From CAZPQN01 sp964588795 (GTDB taxonomy: Bacteria > Fidelibacterota > UBA2242): 24,063 nucleotides of DNA. Below the pieces are notes generated by a model. That model worked only from the letters and a program-made list of their open reading frames with translations, was not told where the DNA came from and searched no databases. The stretch lies in assembly GCA_964588795.1 (NCBI GenBank), contig CAZPQN010000033.1:1-24063 (forward strand), given 5' to 3'. The position numbers were made by a program, and so were the translations under genes. How positions within the stretch are numbered: position 1 is the first letter of the stretch; each line of letters opens with the position of its first letter. Below are positions 13,622-21,245 of the stretch, piece after piece.

Positions 13622-14954
13622 GTCGACTTCTAAGTTTTCCGCTTTTCAAAAAACCGTCGTAATGCCGCATTAAAAGATGCGACTCGATTTGTTGTAATGT
13701 ATCCAACGCCACGCCGACGATGATCAGCAAACTCGTCCCGCCGAAAAACGACGCCAGGTCATAGTTGACATCCATGACTTTCATCAGAAAGTAAGGAAAA
13801 ATCGCAATCAGCGCCAAGAATATCGAACCCGGCAGGGTGACTTTGGTCAGGATATTATCAATGAATTCGGACGTCTTTTTCCCGGGGCGGATGCCAGGGA
13901 TAAAGCCCCCGTATTTTTTCATGTTGTCGGCGACTTCAATCGGATTGAAGGCGATGGCGGTATAGAAATAGGTAAAGAAAACGATGAATGACCCATAGAT
14001 GACCCAGTAGACCGGCGAATATATGCCGAAAAAGCGCATCATTCCCTGAATGAATTCGCTGTTCGGGAAAAAGGCTCCGATGGTGCTGGGAATAAACATA
14101 ATTGATTGAGCAAAAATGATCGGCATGACTCCCGCGGTGTTGACCCGCAGAGGAATATGCGTGGACTGCCCGCCGTAGACCTTGCGTCCCACAATCCGTT
14201 TGGCGTACTGAACCGGGATGCGTCGCGTGCCCTGGGTTAGAAGCACGACAAAACCGACAATCACGACCATTAGCGCAATCAGGATTACTTCGGTAAAAAT
14301 GCCGCGGACTTCCTCACGAATAAGGGAAATTTCGCTGACCAGAACATTGGGCAAACGCGCTAAGATACCGATCATAATGATGAGCGAGATCCCGTTGCCA
14401 ATTCCGCGTTCCGTGATACGTTCGCCGATCCACATAATCAACACCGTTCCGGTAGTCAGGGTCAGCATAGTCATCAGCGTAAAACCGAGACCGGGATGAG
14501 GTACGACTGGCAACATCTGGTTGCCGATGCGGGCTGACATCTGGGGACCCATCAGAAATTGAGCGACACTGAAGGATTGGGCGGCGGCGATCAGCACCGT
14601 TCCGTAACGTCCCAGCTGGGTCAGCTTTTTGCGGCCTTCCTCGCCCTCTTTCTGTAGTTTTTGGAAATAGGGAATAACCGCGCCCAGCAATTGCAGGATA
14701 ATCGTGGCACTGATATAGGGCATAATGCCCAGGGCGAATAGCGTAGCTTTGGCGAACGCGCCTCCAGAGAATAAATCGTATAGTCCAAAAAGTGTATTCG
14801 AAAACTGCCGGATGGCGGCTCCCAGCACTTCGCTGTCAATCCCGGGCACCGGAATATGGGCGCCCAACCGAAATACGGTCAGCAAAGCAATCGAATAGAA
14901 AATGCGTTTTCTTAATTCTGGAATACGAAAAATGCTCTGGAATTGTTGTCTCAT
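13614..14954 (-). CDS. secY: Protein translocase subunit SecY
   Basis: SecY is the membrane channel of the general secretion pathway. The 446-aa protein has the expected ten transmembrane helices. Recognisable segments are the plug region after helix 1 (LFGLYDLFSGGAFAKATLFA), PYISATIILQLL in helix 2, ERGIGNGISLIIM, and the cytosolic loops GRKVYGGQSTHIPLRVN and GFIPGIRPGKKT that contact SecA and the ribosome. The ATG overlaps the rplO stop by four bases and the end overlaps map by eight, so the three genes are translationally linked. Many other bacteria place adk directly after secY; it is absent here. Confidence 0.98.
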   Translation of the reverse strand: MRQQFQSIFRIPELRKRIFYSIALLTVFRLGAHIPVPGIDSEVLGAAIRQFSNTLFGLYDLFSGGAFAKATLFALGIMPYISATIILQLLGAVIPYFQKLQKEGEEGRKKLTQLGRYGTVLIAAAQSFSVAQFLMGPQMSARIGNQMLPVVPHPGLGFTLMTMLTLTTGTVLIMWIGERITERGIGNGISLIIMIGILARLPNVLVSEISLIREEVRGIFTEVILIALMVVIVGFVVLLTQGTRRIPVQYAKRIVGRKVYGGQSTHIPLRVNTAGVMPIIFAQSIMFIPSTIGAFFPNSEFIQGMMRFFGIYSPVYWVIYGSFIVFFTYFYTAIAFNPIEVADNMKKYGGFIPGIRPGKKTSEFIDNILTKVTLPGSIFLALIAIFPYFLMKVMDVNYDLASFFGGTSLLIIVGVALDTLQQIESHLLMRHYDGFLKSGKLRSRRG

Positions 14955-15388
14955 AATATTTCAGCCTTTCCCCCGGCGGCTTCAATTTTAGCTTTGGCAG
15001 TGGCACTAAAGGCATGCGCCTTGATATGCACCGGCGTGTTGATTTCACCTCGGCCTAACACTTTAACCGGTTGATTGAGCTTTTTAATCAGACCACAGCC
15101 GGCCATGACATCGAGGTCAATTTCCGTTAATTGTAGACGGGCCAAGTTATCCAGATTGACGATCTGGACATTTTCACGGAAAAGATTCTTGAACCCGCGC
15201 TTAGGCAGGTGACGATAGATGGGCATTTGCCCACCTTCAAAATAGAACCTGCGGTGCGCACTAGCCCGGGCGCCGGCCCCTTTATTGCCCCGACCGGCGG
15301 TGCCGCCGGTTCCGGAAGCCTGGCCTCGCCCGAGGCGTTTGGTATTCTTTTTAGAACCTGGTGCGGGAGTAAGAGCGTTTAAATACAT
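14951..15388 (-). CDS. rplO: 50S ribosomal protein L15
   Basis: L15 is a late-assembly protein that threads a glycine-rich extension into 23S rRNA. The 145-aa protein has the typical N-terminus (LNALTPAPGSKKNTKRLGRG) and the Gly/Arg-rich GTGGTAGRGNKGAGARA (26-42). Its globular C-terminal part ends in AHAFSATAKAKIEAAGGKAEIL. The ATG is 3 nt after the rpmD stop, and its own stop overlaps secY. Confidence 0.97.
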   Translation of the reverse strand: MYLNALTPAPGSKKNTKRLGRGQASGTGGTAGRGNKGAGARASAHRRFYFEGGQMPIYRHLPKRGFKNLFRENVQIVNLDNLARLQLTEIDLDVMAGCGLIKKLNQPVKVLGRGEINTPVHIKAHAFSATAKAKIEAAGGKAEIL

Positions 15389-15391
15389 AGC

Positions 15392-15595
15392 TTATTCCTT
15401 GACCTCTTCGACTTTCAATAAATAGGGAATGGCATTGATCATACCGCGAATGGCAGGATTATCCGGCAAAACCACCGTCTGATGCATCCGGCGTAATCCC
15501 AGAGCCACTAAGGTGCGCTTGGCTTTTTCTTTGTAGCCGATGGCACTTTTTACCTGGGTGATCTTCAGGCTTTGAGCAACTTTTTTCTTTGTCAT
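15392..15595 (-). CDS. rpmD: 50S ribosomal protein L30
   Basis: L30 is a small peripheral large-subunit protein absent from some bacterial lineages. The 67-aa product has the family pattern LKITQVKSAIGYKEKAKRTL (10-29) followed by LGLRRMHQTVVLPDNPAIRG (33-52), and a short C-terminal extension of seven or eight residues. The ATG overlaps the rpsE stop in an ATGA arrangement, so coupling with S5 translation is likely. Confidence 0.96.
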   Translation of the reverse strand: MTKKKVAQSLKITQVKSAIGYKEKAKRTLVALGLRRMHQTVVLPDNPAIRGMINAIPYLLKVEEVKE

Positions 15596-16101
15596 GAACC
15601 AAAAATCTCCTGCAAGGTTTTTTCGCGACGCTGGGCGACAGTATAGGGATCTTTCAGGGACTGCAGGGCCTGCATGGTCGCCTTAACGACGTTATGGGCG
15701 TTGGTCGAACCAATGGATTTGGACAGAATGTCGCGTACCCCGACTTCTTCCATGATCGCTCGAATGGCGCCCCCGGCAATGATTCCCGTGCCCGGTGAAG
15801 CCGGTTTGAGAATGATTTTGGCGGCTCCATACTTCGCCTGGATTTCATGGGGTATCGTTCCGTTGATAATCGGCACCCGGATCAGATTTTTTTTGGCATT
15901 TTCCTTGCCCTTGGCAACCGCGGCGGTAACTTCCAAAGCTTTGCCAAGCCCAATGCCTACGTGCCCTTTGCCATCACCGACAGCGACGAGTGCATTGAAA
16001 CGAAAGCGCCGTCCACCGGTAACGACTTTGGCGACGCGATTGATTTTGACGACCTTCTCTTCCAGCAGTTCGAGTTGCGTCGGATCTATACTTCTTTTCA
16101 A
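15592..16101 (-). CDS. rpsE: 30S ribosomal protein S5
   Basis: S5 lies on the solvent side of the 30S subunit by the mRNA entry and affects fidelity. The 169-aa protein has an N-terminal double-stranded-RNA-binding domain (about 11-75; VVTGGRRFRFNALVAVGDG is the usual fidelity loop). The C-terminal S5 fold includes LKPASPGTGIIAGGAIRAI. The start is a TTG at 16101 with GGAGG 9 nt upstream; an ATG just after the Shine-Dalgarno is out of frame and soon reaches a stop. Confidence 0.97.
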   Translation of the reverse strand: MKRSIDPTQLELLEEKVVKINRVAKVVTGGRRFRFNALVAVGDGKGHVGIGLGKALEVTAAVAKGKENAKKNLIRVPIINGTIPHEIQAKYGAAKIILKPASPGTGIIAGGAIRAIMEEVGVRDILSKSIGSTNAHNVVKATMQALQSLKDPYTVAQRREKTLQEIFGS

Positions 16102-16116
16102 AACCGCATTCCTCCG

Positions 16117-16491
16117 TTAAAATTCCAGTCCAGCTTTGCGGGCGGCTTCCGCCACCGCTTTTACCCGGCCGTGATAGCGATAGCCACCCCGGTCGAAAAC
16201 TACCCTTTGAATACCCTGAGCACGGGCTTGTTCGGCTAAATATTCACCGACCAGCGCACTCTTATCGAACTTTTTCGCCCCGGCTTTGATCTTGGCCCGC
16301 ACCGCCGGAGTCAAATCCGAAACGGAAAAGAGGGCTTTCCCGGCCCGGTCGTCCACCACCTGCACCGAAATATGTTTCAGGCTGCGGAAAACTGCTACCC
16401 GCGGACGTTCCGCCGTACCTAAAACCTTTTTCCTGATTCGCTGTTTACGGCGGGCGCGGGCAGAATCTTTTTGTTTACGTGTAACACTCAT
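16117..16491 (-). CDS. rplR: 50S ribosomal protein L18
   Basis: L18 binds 5S rRNA together with L5 in the central protuberance. The 124-aa sequence is canonical, with a basic N-terminal arm (residues 5-30), RPRVAVFRSLKHISVQVVDD (29-48) and VVFDRGGYRYHGRVKAVAEA (97-116). It lies between L6 and S5, with gaps of 11 and 15 nt, in normal spc order. Confidence 0.97.
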   Translation of the reverse strand: MSVTRKQKDSARARRKQRIRKKVLGTAERPRVAVFRSLKHISVQVVDDRAGKALFSVSDLTPAVRAKIKAGAKKFDKSALVGEYLAEQARAQGIQRVVFDRGGYRYHGRVKAVAEAARKAGLEF

Positions 16492-16502
16492 GTTAAAATC
16501 CT

Positions 16503-17045
16503 TTATTTCACGCCGACTTTTTTACCGGCTTTGCGACGAATATATTCGCCCTGATAGCGAATACCTTTGGCTTTATAGGGTTCCGGTGGTCTAATCGACC
16601 GGATTTTAGCGGCAACCTGCCCCACCAGCTGTTTGTCGGTACCCAGCACGCTGATATTCAGGGCTTTGGGTACTTCGAAGGTTATCCCGGGCGGCGGGGT
16701 GACTAACACCGGATGGGAAAATCCGATATTGATCATCAGCGCTTTACCTTTCAGTTCAGCCGAGTAGCCCACTCCTTCGATTTCTAACTTGCGCACGAAA
16801 CCCTGAGTCACACCCTCGATCATGTTAGCAATGTACTTGCGCGTCAAACCGTGCAGGGCTTTATGACTGCGGTCATCGCTGGGGCGACTGACGACGATTT
16901 GCTGATTTTCGGATTTAACGGTTATCTCAGCAGGAATATTCCAGGTCAACTCGCCTTTGGGGCCTTTGACCGCAATTGCCTGCTCACGGAGGGTGATTGC
17001 AACTCCCTTGGGTATTTCAACCGGTTTTCTGCCAATGCGTGACAC
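16503..17045 (-). CDS. rplF: 50S ribosomal protein L6
   Basis: L6 sits near the sarcin-ricin loop and the GTPase-factor site. The 180-aa protein has two homologous domains, the usual start SRIGRKPVEIPKGV and the C-terminal signature PPEPYKAKGIRYQGEYIRRK (153-172). The start codon is GTG at 17045 with GGAG upstream. The gaps to rpsH and rplR are 18 and 11 nt. Confidence 0.97.
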   Translation of the reverse strand: MSRIGRKPVEIPKGVAITLREQAIAVKGPKGELTWNIPAEITVKSENQQIVVSRPSDDRSHKALHGLTRKYIANMIEGVTQGFVRKLEIEGVGYSAELKGKALMINIGFSHPVLVTPPPGITFEVPKALNISVLGTDKQLVGQVAAKIRSIRPPEPYKAKGIRYQGEYIRRKAGKKVGVK

Positions 17046-17063
17046 TCTATGCTCCTTACCAAC

Positions 17064-17462
17064 TTACCATATATAACAAAGTACTTCACCCCCGACCTGA
17101 TATTTGCGGGCGACTTTATCAGTCAGAAGGCCTTTAGGGGTGGATAAAATCGCAATGCCCATTCCGCCAACTACCCGGGGAATCCGTTCGGCATCGACAT
17201 AGACACGCCGTCCGGGTTTGCTGATTCGCTTTAAACCCTCAATCAGAGTCTGACCGGTTTTCGAATATTTCAGGTAAATCCGGATCAGGTCCTGCTTGCC
17301 GTCCTTAATAATGATAAAGTCCTTGATATAATTCTCGTGTTTGAGGATCAGGGAAATTTTTTTCTTGGTATTGGAAGCCGGAATATCTACCCAGCGATGA
17401 TTAGCGCTGATGGCATTGCGCATGCGAGTCAGATAATCGGCTATAGGATCGGTTACCGCCAT
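17064..17462 (-). CDS. rpsH: 30S ribosomal protein S8
   Basis: S8 binds the central domain of 16S rRNA and is the spc-operon repressor in Escherichia coli. The 132-aa protein has the N-terminal DPIADYLTRMRNAI (5-18) and the C-terminal RVVGGMGIAILSTPKGLLTD (95-114) with the conserved serine-threonine patch. Whether autoregulation acts on the L5 region here was not tested by structure. It lies 17 nt after rpsN. Confidence 0.97.
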   Translation of the reverse strand: MAVTDPIADYLTRMRNAISANHRWVDIPASNTKKKISLILKHENYIKDFIIIKDGKQDLIRIYLKYSKTGQTLIEGLKRISKPGRRVYVDAERIPRVVGGMGIAILSTPKGLLTDKVARKYQVGGEVLCYIW

Positions 17463-17479
17463 AAATTTCTACTCCTGTG

Positions 17480-17665
17480 TTACCAACTAGCCTTTGTGAT
17501 ACCGGGAATTTCACCCTTCAGGGCTAATTCCCGAAAACATAACCTGCACAATCCAAATTTCCGGTAATAACCCCGCGGACGCCCGCAAACTGCACAGCGG
17601 TTGATTTTGCGCGTCGTGAATTTGGGGGTGCGTTTGGCTTTTGCGATCAGAGATTTTTTCGCCAT
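17480..17665 (-). CDS. rpsN: 30S ribosomal protein S14, type Z
   Basis: S14 binds the 16S rRNA 3' major domain in the 30S head. The 61-aa protein is the short zinc-binding form. Cys24, Cys27, Cys40 and Cys43 make the CxxC-CxxC site, and it ends KGEIPGITKASW. A longer in-frame reading adds 20 residues upstream, but those lie in rplE codons and are not S14-like. ATG at 17665 is one base from the rplE stop, so coupling is expected. Confidence 0.97.
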   Translation of the reverse strand: MAKKSLIAKAKRTPKFTTRKINRCAVCGRPRGYYRKFGLCRLCFRELALKGEIPGITKASW

Positions 17666-17666
17666 A

Positions 17667-18263
17667 TCAGTTCTTCTCCACCACGGACTTGTTTGACGGA
17701 TTGCGCTTCTTGAACGGGAAGCCAAACAGCCCTAAGAGTTCGTAGGCTTCCGCATCGGTTTTGGCCGAGGTCGAAATGGTGATCGTCATGCCTCGTATCC
17801 GATCGACTTTATCGTAATCAATTTCCGGAAAAATGATCTGTTCTTTCAAGCCCAGTGAATAGTTGCCCCGTCCATCGAACGATTTATCCGACAAGCCGGA
17901 AAAGTCACGGACACGCGGTAAAGCGGTGGTAATTAGCCGGTCCAAAAATTCGTACATGTGAAAACGACGCAGGGTCACTGTCGTGCCAATCGCTTCACCA
18001 GCCCGGATTTTAAAATTGGATATGGCGCGTTTGGCGCGGGTGACCACCGGTTGCTGACCAGTAATGATGCGCAGGTCTTCCTGGGCTTTCTTCAAACTGG
18101 TTGGATCCTCCTTGCTTTTGCCGATCCCGATATTGATGCAGATTTTTTCGAGTTTGGGAACTTCCAGGCTGTTTTTATACCCGAATTTTTTCAGCATTTC
18201 CGGCACAACTTCGGTCTCGTACAGGGTCACCAGCCGGGGTTTATATGCGGACTTCTTTACCAC
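17667..18263 (-). CDS. rplE: 50S ribosomal protein L5
   Basis: L5 anchors 5S rRNA in the central protuberance and contacts S13. The 198-aa product is a little longer than the usual 179-187 aa. It has LEKICINIGIGKSKEDP (42-58), TGQQPVVTRAKRAISNFKIR (72-91) and NYSLGLKEQIIFPEIDYDKV (138-157), then a basic C-terminal tail ending SNKSVVEKN. The start is GTG at 18263 with AAGGAG upstream. Confidence 0.97.
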   Translation of the reverse strand: MVKKSAYKPRLVTLYETEVVPEMLKKFGYKNSLEVPKLEKICINIGIGKSKEDPTSLKKAQEDLRIITGQQPVVTRAKRAISNFKIRAGEAIGTTVTLRRFHMYEFLDRLITTALPRVRDFSGLSDKSFDGRGNYSLGLKEQIIFPEIDYDKVDRIRGMTITISTSAKTDAEAYELLGLFGFPFKKRNPSNKSVVEKN

Positions 18264-18276
18264 TTAATACTCCTTA

Positions 18277-18591
18277 TTAAAAAGCATCAATTATTTCACC
18301 GGTTTTACGTGCAATGCGTACCTTTTTCCCGTCTTTGAGGGTCTTGTAGCCGACCTTGGTAGGTTGACCGCTGTGCACCAGGCGCAGCTTGGAAACGTGC
18401 AGGGCGGCTTCCTTCTCCACAACCCCACCCTGGGTGTTTTTCTGGCTGGGGCGGGTGTGACGTTTGATAAAATTTAGACCTTCCACAATAACTCGCTGTT
18501 TATCAGGAAAGACTTTCAGAACGCGCCCGGTCTTGCCTTTGGCTTCACCTGAAATGACCTTAACGGTATCGTTTTTCCGAATGCGCAACAT
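18277..18591 (-). CDS. rplX: 50S ribosomal protein L24
   Basis: L24 is one of two assembly initiators of the large subunit and lies at the tunnel exit. The 104-aa protein contains a KOW motif (about 5-35, KNDTVKVISGEAKGKTGRVL) and the signature VEGLNFIKRHTRPSQKN (36-52). The ATG is 10 nt after rplN. Length and layout are normal. Confidence 0.97.
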   Translation of the reverse strand: MLRIRKNDTVKVISGEAKGKTGRVLKVFPDKQRVIVEGLNFIKRHTRPSQKNTQGGVVEKEAALHVSKLRLVHSGQPTKVGYKTLKDGKKVRIARKTGEIIDAF

Positions 18592-18601
18592 GCTTACTCC
18601 T

Positions 18602-18970
18602 TTACAGCACTTCCGGTGCCATGGAAACGATTTTCATGTAATTCTTTTCCCGCAGTTCACGCGCCACCGGCCCGAAAATACGCGTACCGCGCGGTTCCAA
18701 ATTGGCATCAATCAGCACGGCGGCGTTATCATCGAAACGGATATACGAACCATCTTTCCGGCGAATTTCCTTGCGGGTGCGGACGATGACAGCCTTCGCC
18801 TTTTCGCCCTTTTTCACCATCCCGCCCGGAGAGGCCTGTTTCACCGCAACCGTGATGATATCGCCGACAGTTCCATACCGCCGACCGGAACCACCGGCGA
18901 CACGTATGACCATGACTTCTTTGGCTCCGGTGTTGTCCGCTACTTTTAGCCTGGATTCTTGCTGTATCAT
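18602..18970 (-). CDS. rplN: 50S ribosomal protein L14
   Basis: L14 forms an intersubunit bridge and is the docking site of the silencing factor RsfS. The 122-aa length is exactly the bacterial norm. It starts MIQQESRLKVADNTGAKEVM, shows GDIITVAVKQASPGG (36-50) and ends RELREKNYMKIVSMAPEVL. The highly typical sequence makes this assignment secure. It lies 18 nt after rpsQ. Confidence 0.98.
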   Translation of the reverse strand: MIQQESRLKVADNTGAKEVMVIRVAGGSGRRYGTVGDIITVAVKQASPGGMVKKGEKAKAVIVRTRKEIRRKDGSYIRFDDNAAVLIDANLEPRGTRIFGPVARELREKNYMKIVSMAPEVL

Positions 18971-18988
18971 TGATCTATCCTCAAGCGC

Positions 18989-19240
18989 TTATTTATTGAT
19001 TTTCTCCATTAAACGCCAGCGTTTCAAGTGGCTGAGCGGGCGATTTTCCATGATTTTCACCTGATCACCGGGCTGACAGGAATTCTCGGGATCGTGGGCA
19101 TAAAATTTGGAGGTTTTGCGGATGTATTTGCCATAGACCGGGTGCTGAACAGTGCGTTCCACCTTCACCACGATGGTTTTATCCATCTTATTGCTAATGA
19201 CGGTGCCGGTCAAAATTTTTCGTTTAATCTGTGCATTCAT
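18989..19240 (-). CDS. rpsQ: 30S ribosomal protein S17
   Basis: S17 is a primary 16S rRNA-binding protein with an OB-fold. The 83-aa product has TGTVISNKMDKTIVVKVER (11-29), then HPVYGKYIRKTSKFYAHDP and VKIMENRPLSHLKRWRL. The ATG at 19240 is 9 nt after rpmC. No unusual extension is seen. Confidence 0.97.
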   Translation of the reverse strand: MNAQIKRKILTGTVISNKMDKTIVVKVERTVQHPVYGKYIRKTSKFYAHDPENSCQPGDQVKIMENRPLSHLKRWRLMEKINK

Positions 19241-19249
19241 AGGACGCTC

Positions 19250-19474
19250 TTATACCTGGTTTTCCGTTTGTTTTGGTTTCCGGACGCCCAACTCATACTC
19301 GTGGAGTACAGTGCGGATTTGGGCGATTTCCCGACGCACCTGCCTGATTTTCAGGGGATTCTCCAGCTGTTGCAGGGCTTTCTGAAACCGCAGGTTTTCC
19401 AATGCTGTCAGGTTATCCTTGAGCATTGTCTGCAATTCGGGTACGGACAGTTCTCTGATGCGATTCTTCTTCAC
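19250..19474 (-). CDS. rpmC: 50S ribosomal protein L29
   Basis: L29 is a small two-helix protein beside the tunnel exit where trigger factor and SRP dock. The start is the GTG at 19474, giving 74 aa that begin with the family pattern KNRIRELSVPELQ; LRFQKALQQLENPLKIRQV at 28-46 is diagnostic. A perfect AGGAG lies 6 nt upstream, inside the last codons of rplP. A much longer open frame reaching 19585 only reads rplP out of frame. The stop of rplP is one base away. Confidence 0.95.
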   Translation of the reverse strand: MKKNRIRELSVPELQTMLKDNLTALENLRFQKALQQLENPLKIRQVRREIAQIRTVLHEYELGVRKPKQTENQV

Positions 19475-19475
19475 T

Positions 19476-19895
19476 TCACGCTCCTGTATGACGACGGGCG
19501 ACGACGCGGGTACGAATGGGTAATTTGAATGAAGCGGCGGCAAAGATGTCCTTGGCTTCCTTCTCATCAGCGACTTCAACCTCAAACAGAATCCGTCCTG
19601 GTTTAACCACCGCCACCCAGAATTCGGGGGCGCCTTTACCTTTACCCATGCGGGTCTCGGCCGGTTTTTTGGTAATTGGTTTATCGGGAAAAATCCGAAT
19701 CCACATTTTTCCGTGTTTACGGACTTTACGGGAGATAGCTACGCGTACGGCTTCGATCTGGCGACTGTCAATCCATCCCGGTTCCATGGCTTTCAAACCA
19801 AAATGTCCAAAGGCGACTTCATTGCCGCGATTGGCGACTCCGGTCATGCGTCCGCGCTGTTGTTTTCTGTATTTGACTTTCTTGGGTGCCAGCAT
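19476..19895 (-). CDS. rplP: 50S ribosomal protein L16
   Basis: L16 organises the A-site tRNA channel of the 50S subunit. The 139-aa protein has the canonical start MLAPKKVKYRKQQRGRM, FGHFGLKAMEPGWIDSRQIE (29-48) and ETRMGKGKGAPE (80-91), the segment whose arginine is hydroxylated in some bacteria. The last codons contain the Shine-Dalgarno of rpmC. It follows rpsC by 15 nt. Confidence 0.98.
   Translation of the reverse strand: MLAPKKVKYRKQQRGRMTGVANRGNEVAFGHFGLKAMEPGWIDSRQIEAVRVAISRKVRKHGKMWIRIFPDKPITKKPAETRMGKGKGAPEFWVAVVKPGRILFEVEVADEKEAKDIFAAASFKLPIRTRVVARRHTGA
19481..19485 (-). promoter_or_regulatory. Shine-Dalgarno that fixes the rpmC start
   Basis: AGGAG on the minus strand lies 6 nt before the GTG at 19474 and within the final codons of rplP. 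It supports the 74-residue form of L29 over the long open frame beginning at 19585. Confidence 0.75.
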
Positions 19896-19910
19896 GATTT
19901 CTATCCTTAA

Positions 19911-20543
19911 CTAAACTTTTTTGTACGATTCCCCGTTACAAATCCAGACTTTGACGCCGATACAGCCATACGTTGTGTGGGCGGTGATGGAAGCAAAATC
20001 GATGTCAGCCCGCAGGGTATGTAACGGCACGCGCCCTTCCCGAAAGGTTTCGCGGCGGGCGATTTCCGCTCCACCCAGGCGACCACTGCATTGTACACGG
20101 ATACCTTCGGCGCCCATCCGAATCGTAGCATGGATGGCTTTTTTAACTGCCCGGCGATAGGAAACTTTTTTAATCAATTGCGCGGCGATATTGTTACCCA
20201 CCAGCGTCGCATCCAGTTCGGGACGTTTGATCTCATTGACGTTGATCTGGACATCGGTCTTGGTCACTTTCTGCAATTCCAGGCGCAGTAGATCGACCTC
20301 TTCGCCTTTTTTCCCGATGACGATCCCGGGACGTGAAGTGTTGATGATGATGGTAATTTTTTTCGATGTCCGATGAATATCGACATGCGAGATCCCGGCA
20401 TTGGGCAGGCGTTTCAGCACGTACTGCCGCAATTTGATATCTTCGGTCACCTTGGCAGTATAGTTCTTTTCATCGAACCAGTTACTGCTCCATTCCTTAT
20501 TGAATCCGATACGAAATCCGATGGGATGTGTTTTTTGGCCCAA
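19911..20543 (-). CDS. rpsC: 30S ribosomal protein S3
   Basis: S3 lines the mRNA entry tunnel and takes part in ribosomal helicase activity. The 210-aa protein starts GQKTHPIGFRIG. It has a KH domain with the IGKKG loop (76-80) and the C-terminal signature IRVQCSGRLGGAEIARRE (148-165). The start is TTG at 20543, with GGAGG 5 nt upstream. There is no long acidic or lysine tail, as found in some lineages. Confidence 0.97.
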   Translation of the reverse strand: MGQKTHPIGFRIGFNKEWSSNWFDEKNYTAKVTEDIKLRQYVLKRLPNAGISHVDIHRTSKKITIIINTSRPGIVIGKKGEEVDLLRLELQKVTKTDVQINVNEIKRPELDATLVGNNIAAQLIKKVSYRRAVKKAIHATIRMGAEGIRVQCSGRLGGAEIARRETFREGRVPLHTLRADIDFASITAHTTYGCIGVKVWICNGESYKKV

Positions 20544-20554
20544 GCCACCTCCGT

Positions 20555-20944
20555 TTACTTTGTTTTATTCGATTTTTCTTTGGTTTTACGTTTCGCCGCG
20601 CCGGGTTTTTCGGTCACGACCACAGTGATATGACTCTGCCGCCGGCGGATAATATTCGCCCGGCCCATTGAACCCGCCCGGTAACGTTTGACCATCGGAC
20701 CCGGATCGATCCAGACCGATTTGACGTACAGGTCTTCCGGATTGGTACTGGCGCCGGCAGTCGTATTTAACAGATTAGCAACCGCCGAACGCAGAACTTT
20801 TTCAACGAGGTTGGCGGATTTCTTATTGCTGAAATGCAACAAATTCAGGGCGACTTCGAGGTCTTTGCCCCGGATTAAATCCGCCGCCATGCGAATCTTA
20901 CGCGGCGATTGGTGTTGATATCTTCCGATTGCTCTGGCTTCCAT
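20555..20944 (-). CDS. rplV: 50S ribosomal protein L22
   Basis: L22 extends a beta-hairpin into the exit tunnel near the macrolide site. The 129-aa product has ARAIGRYQHQSPRKIRMAAD (3-22), the hairpin region YVKSVWIDPGPMVKRYRAGS (73-92) and RANIIRRRQSHITVVV (95-110). A 15-20 residue lysine-rich tail extends beyond the usual 110-aa length. It lies 8 nt after rpsS. Confidence 0.97.
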   Translation of the reverse strand: MEARAIGRYQHQSPRKIRMAADLIRGKDLEVALNLLHFSNKKSANLVEKVLRSAVANLLNTTAGASTNPEDLYVKSVWIDPGPMVKRYRAGSMGRANIIRRRQSHITVVVTEKPGAAKRKTKEKSNKTK

Positions 20945-20952
20945 AATTCAGT

Positions 20953-21228
20953 TCATTCCCCTTTCTTTTCAGCCCCGGAGTGCCCGCGGAAAATGCGCGT
21001 ATGGGAAAACTCTCCGAGCTTATGACCAACCATATTCTCCGTGATAAAAACCGGGATGAACTTATTCCCATTGTGCACAGCAAAAGTGTGACCGACAAAT
21101 TCGGGGGAAATGGTTGACCGACGGGCCCAGGTTTTAATTACCCGTTTTTTACCGGACTGAGCAACCTGCTCGATTTTTTTCAGCAGTTTGGCATCAATGT
21201 ATGGTCCCTTTTTCAGCGAACGACTCAT
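20953..21228 (-). CDS. rpsS: 30S ribosomal protein S19
   Basis: S19 pairs with S13 in the 30S head near the A and P sites. The 91-aa product is textbook: SRSLKKGPYIDAKLLKKI (2-19), TWARRSTISPEFVGHTFAVH (35-54) and MVGHKLGEFSHTRIFRGHSG (67-86). The ATG at 21228 is preceded by GGAGAG. It sits between L2 and L22. Confidence 0.98.
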   Translation of the reverse strand: MSRSLKKGPYIDAKLLKKIEQVAQSGKKRVIKTWARRSTISPEFVGHTFAVHNGNKFIPVFITENMVGHKLGEFSHTRIFRGHSGAEKKGE

Positions 21229-21245
21229 TCAATACTCTCCCAGGC

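Noticed and set aside
17666..17725. Upstream extension of S14 by 20 residues
   Set aside because: The added part reads rplE out of frame, and MAKKSLIAKAK is the standard type Z beginning.
19475..19585. Upstream extension of L29 by 37 residues
   Set aside because: It is entirely within rplP, does not resemble L29, and a GTG with a perfect Shine-Dalgarno gives the normal 74-residue protein.
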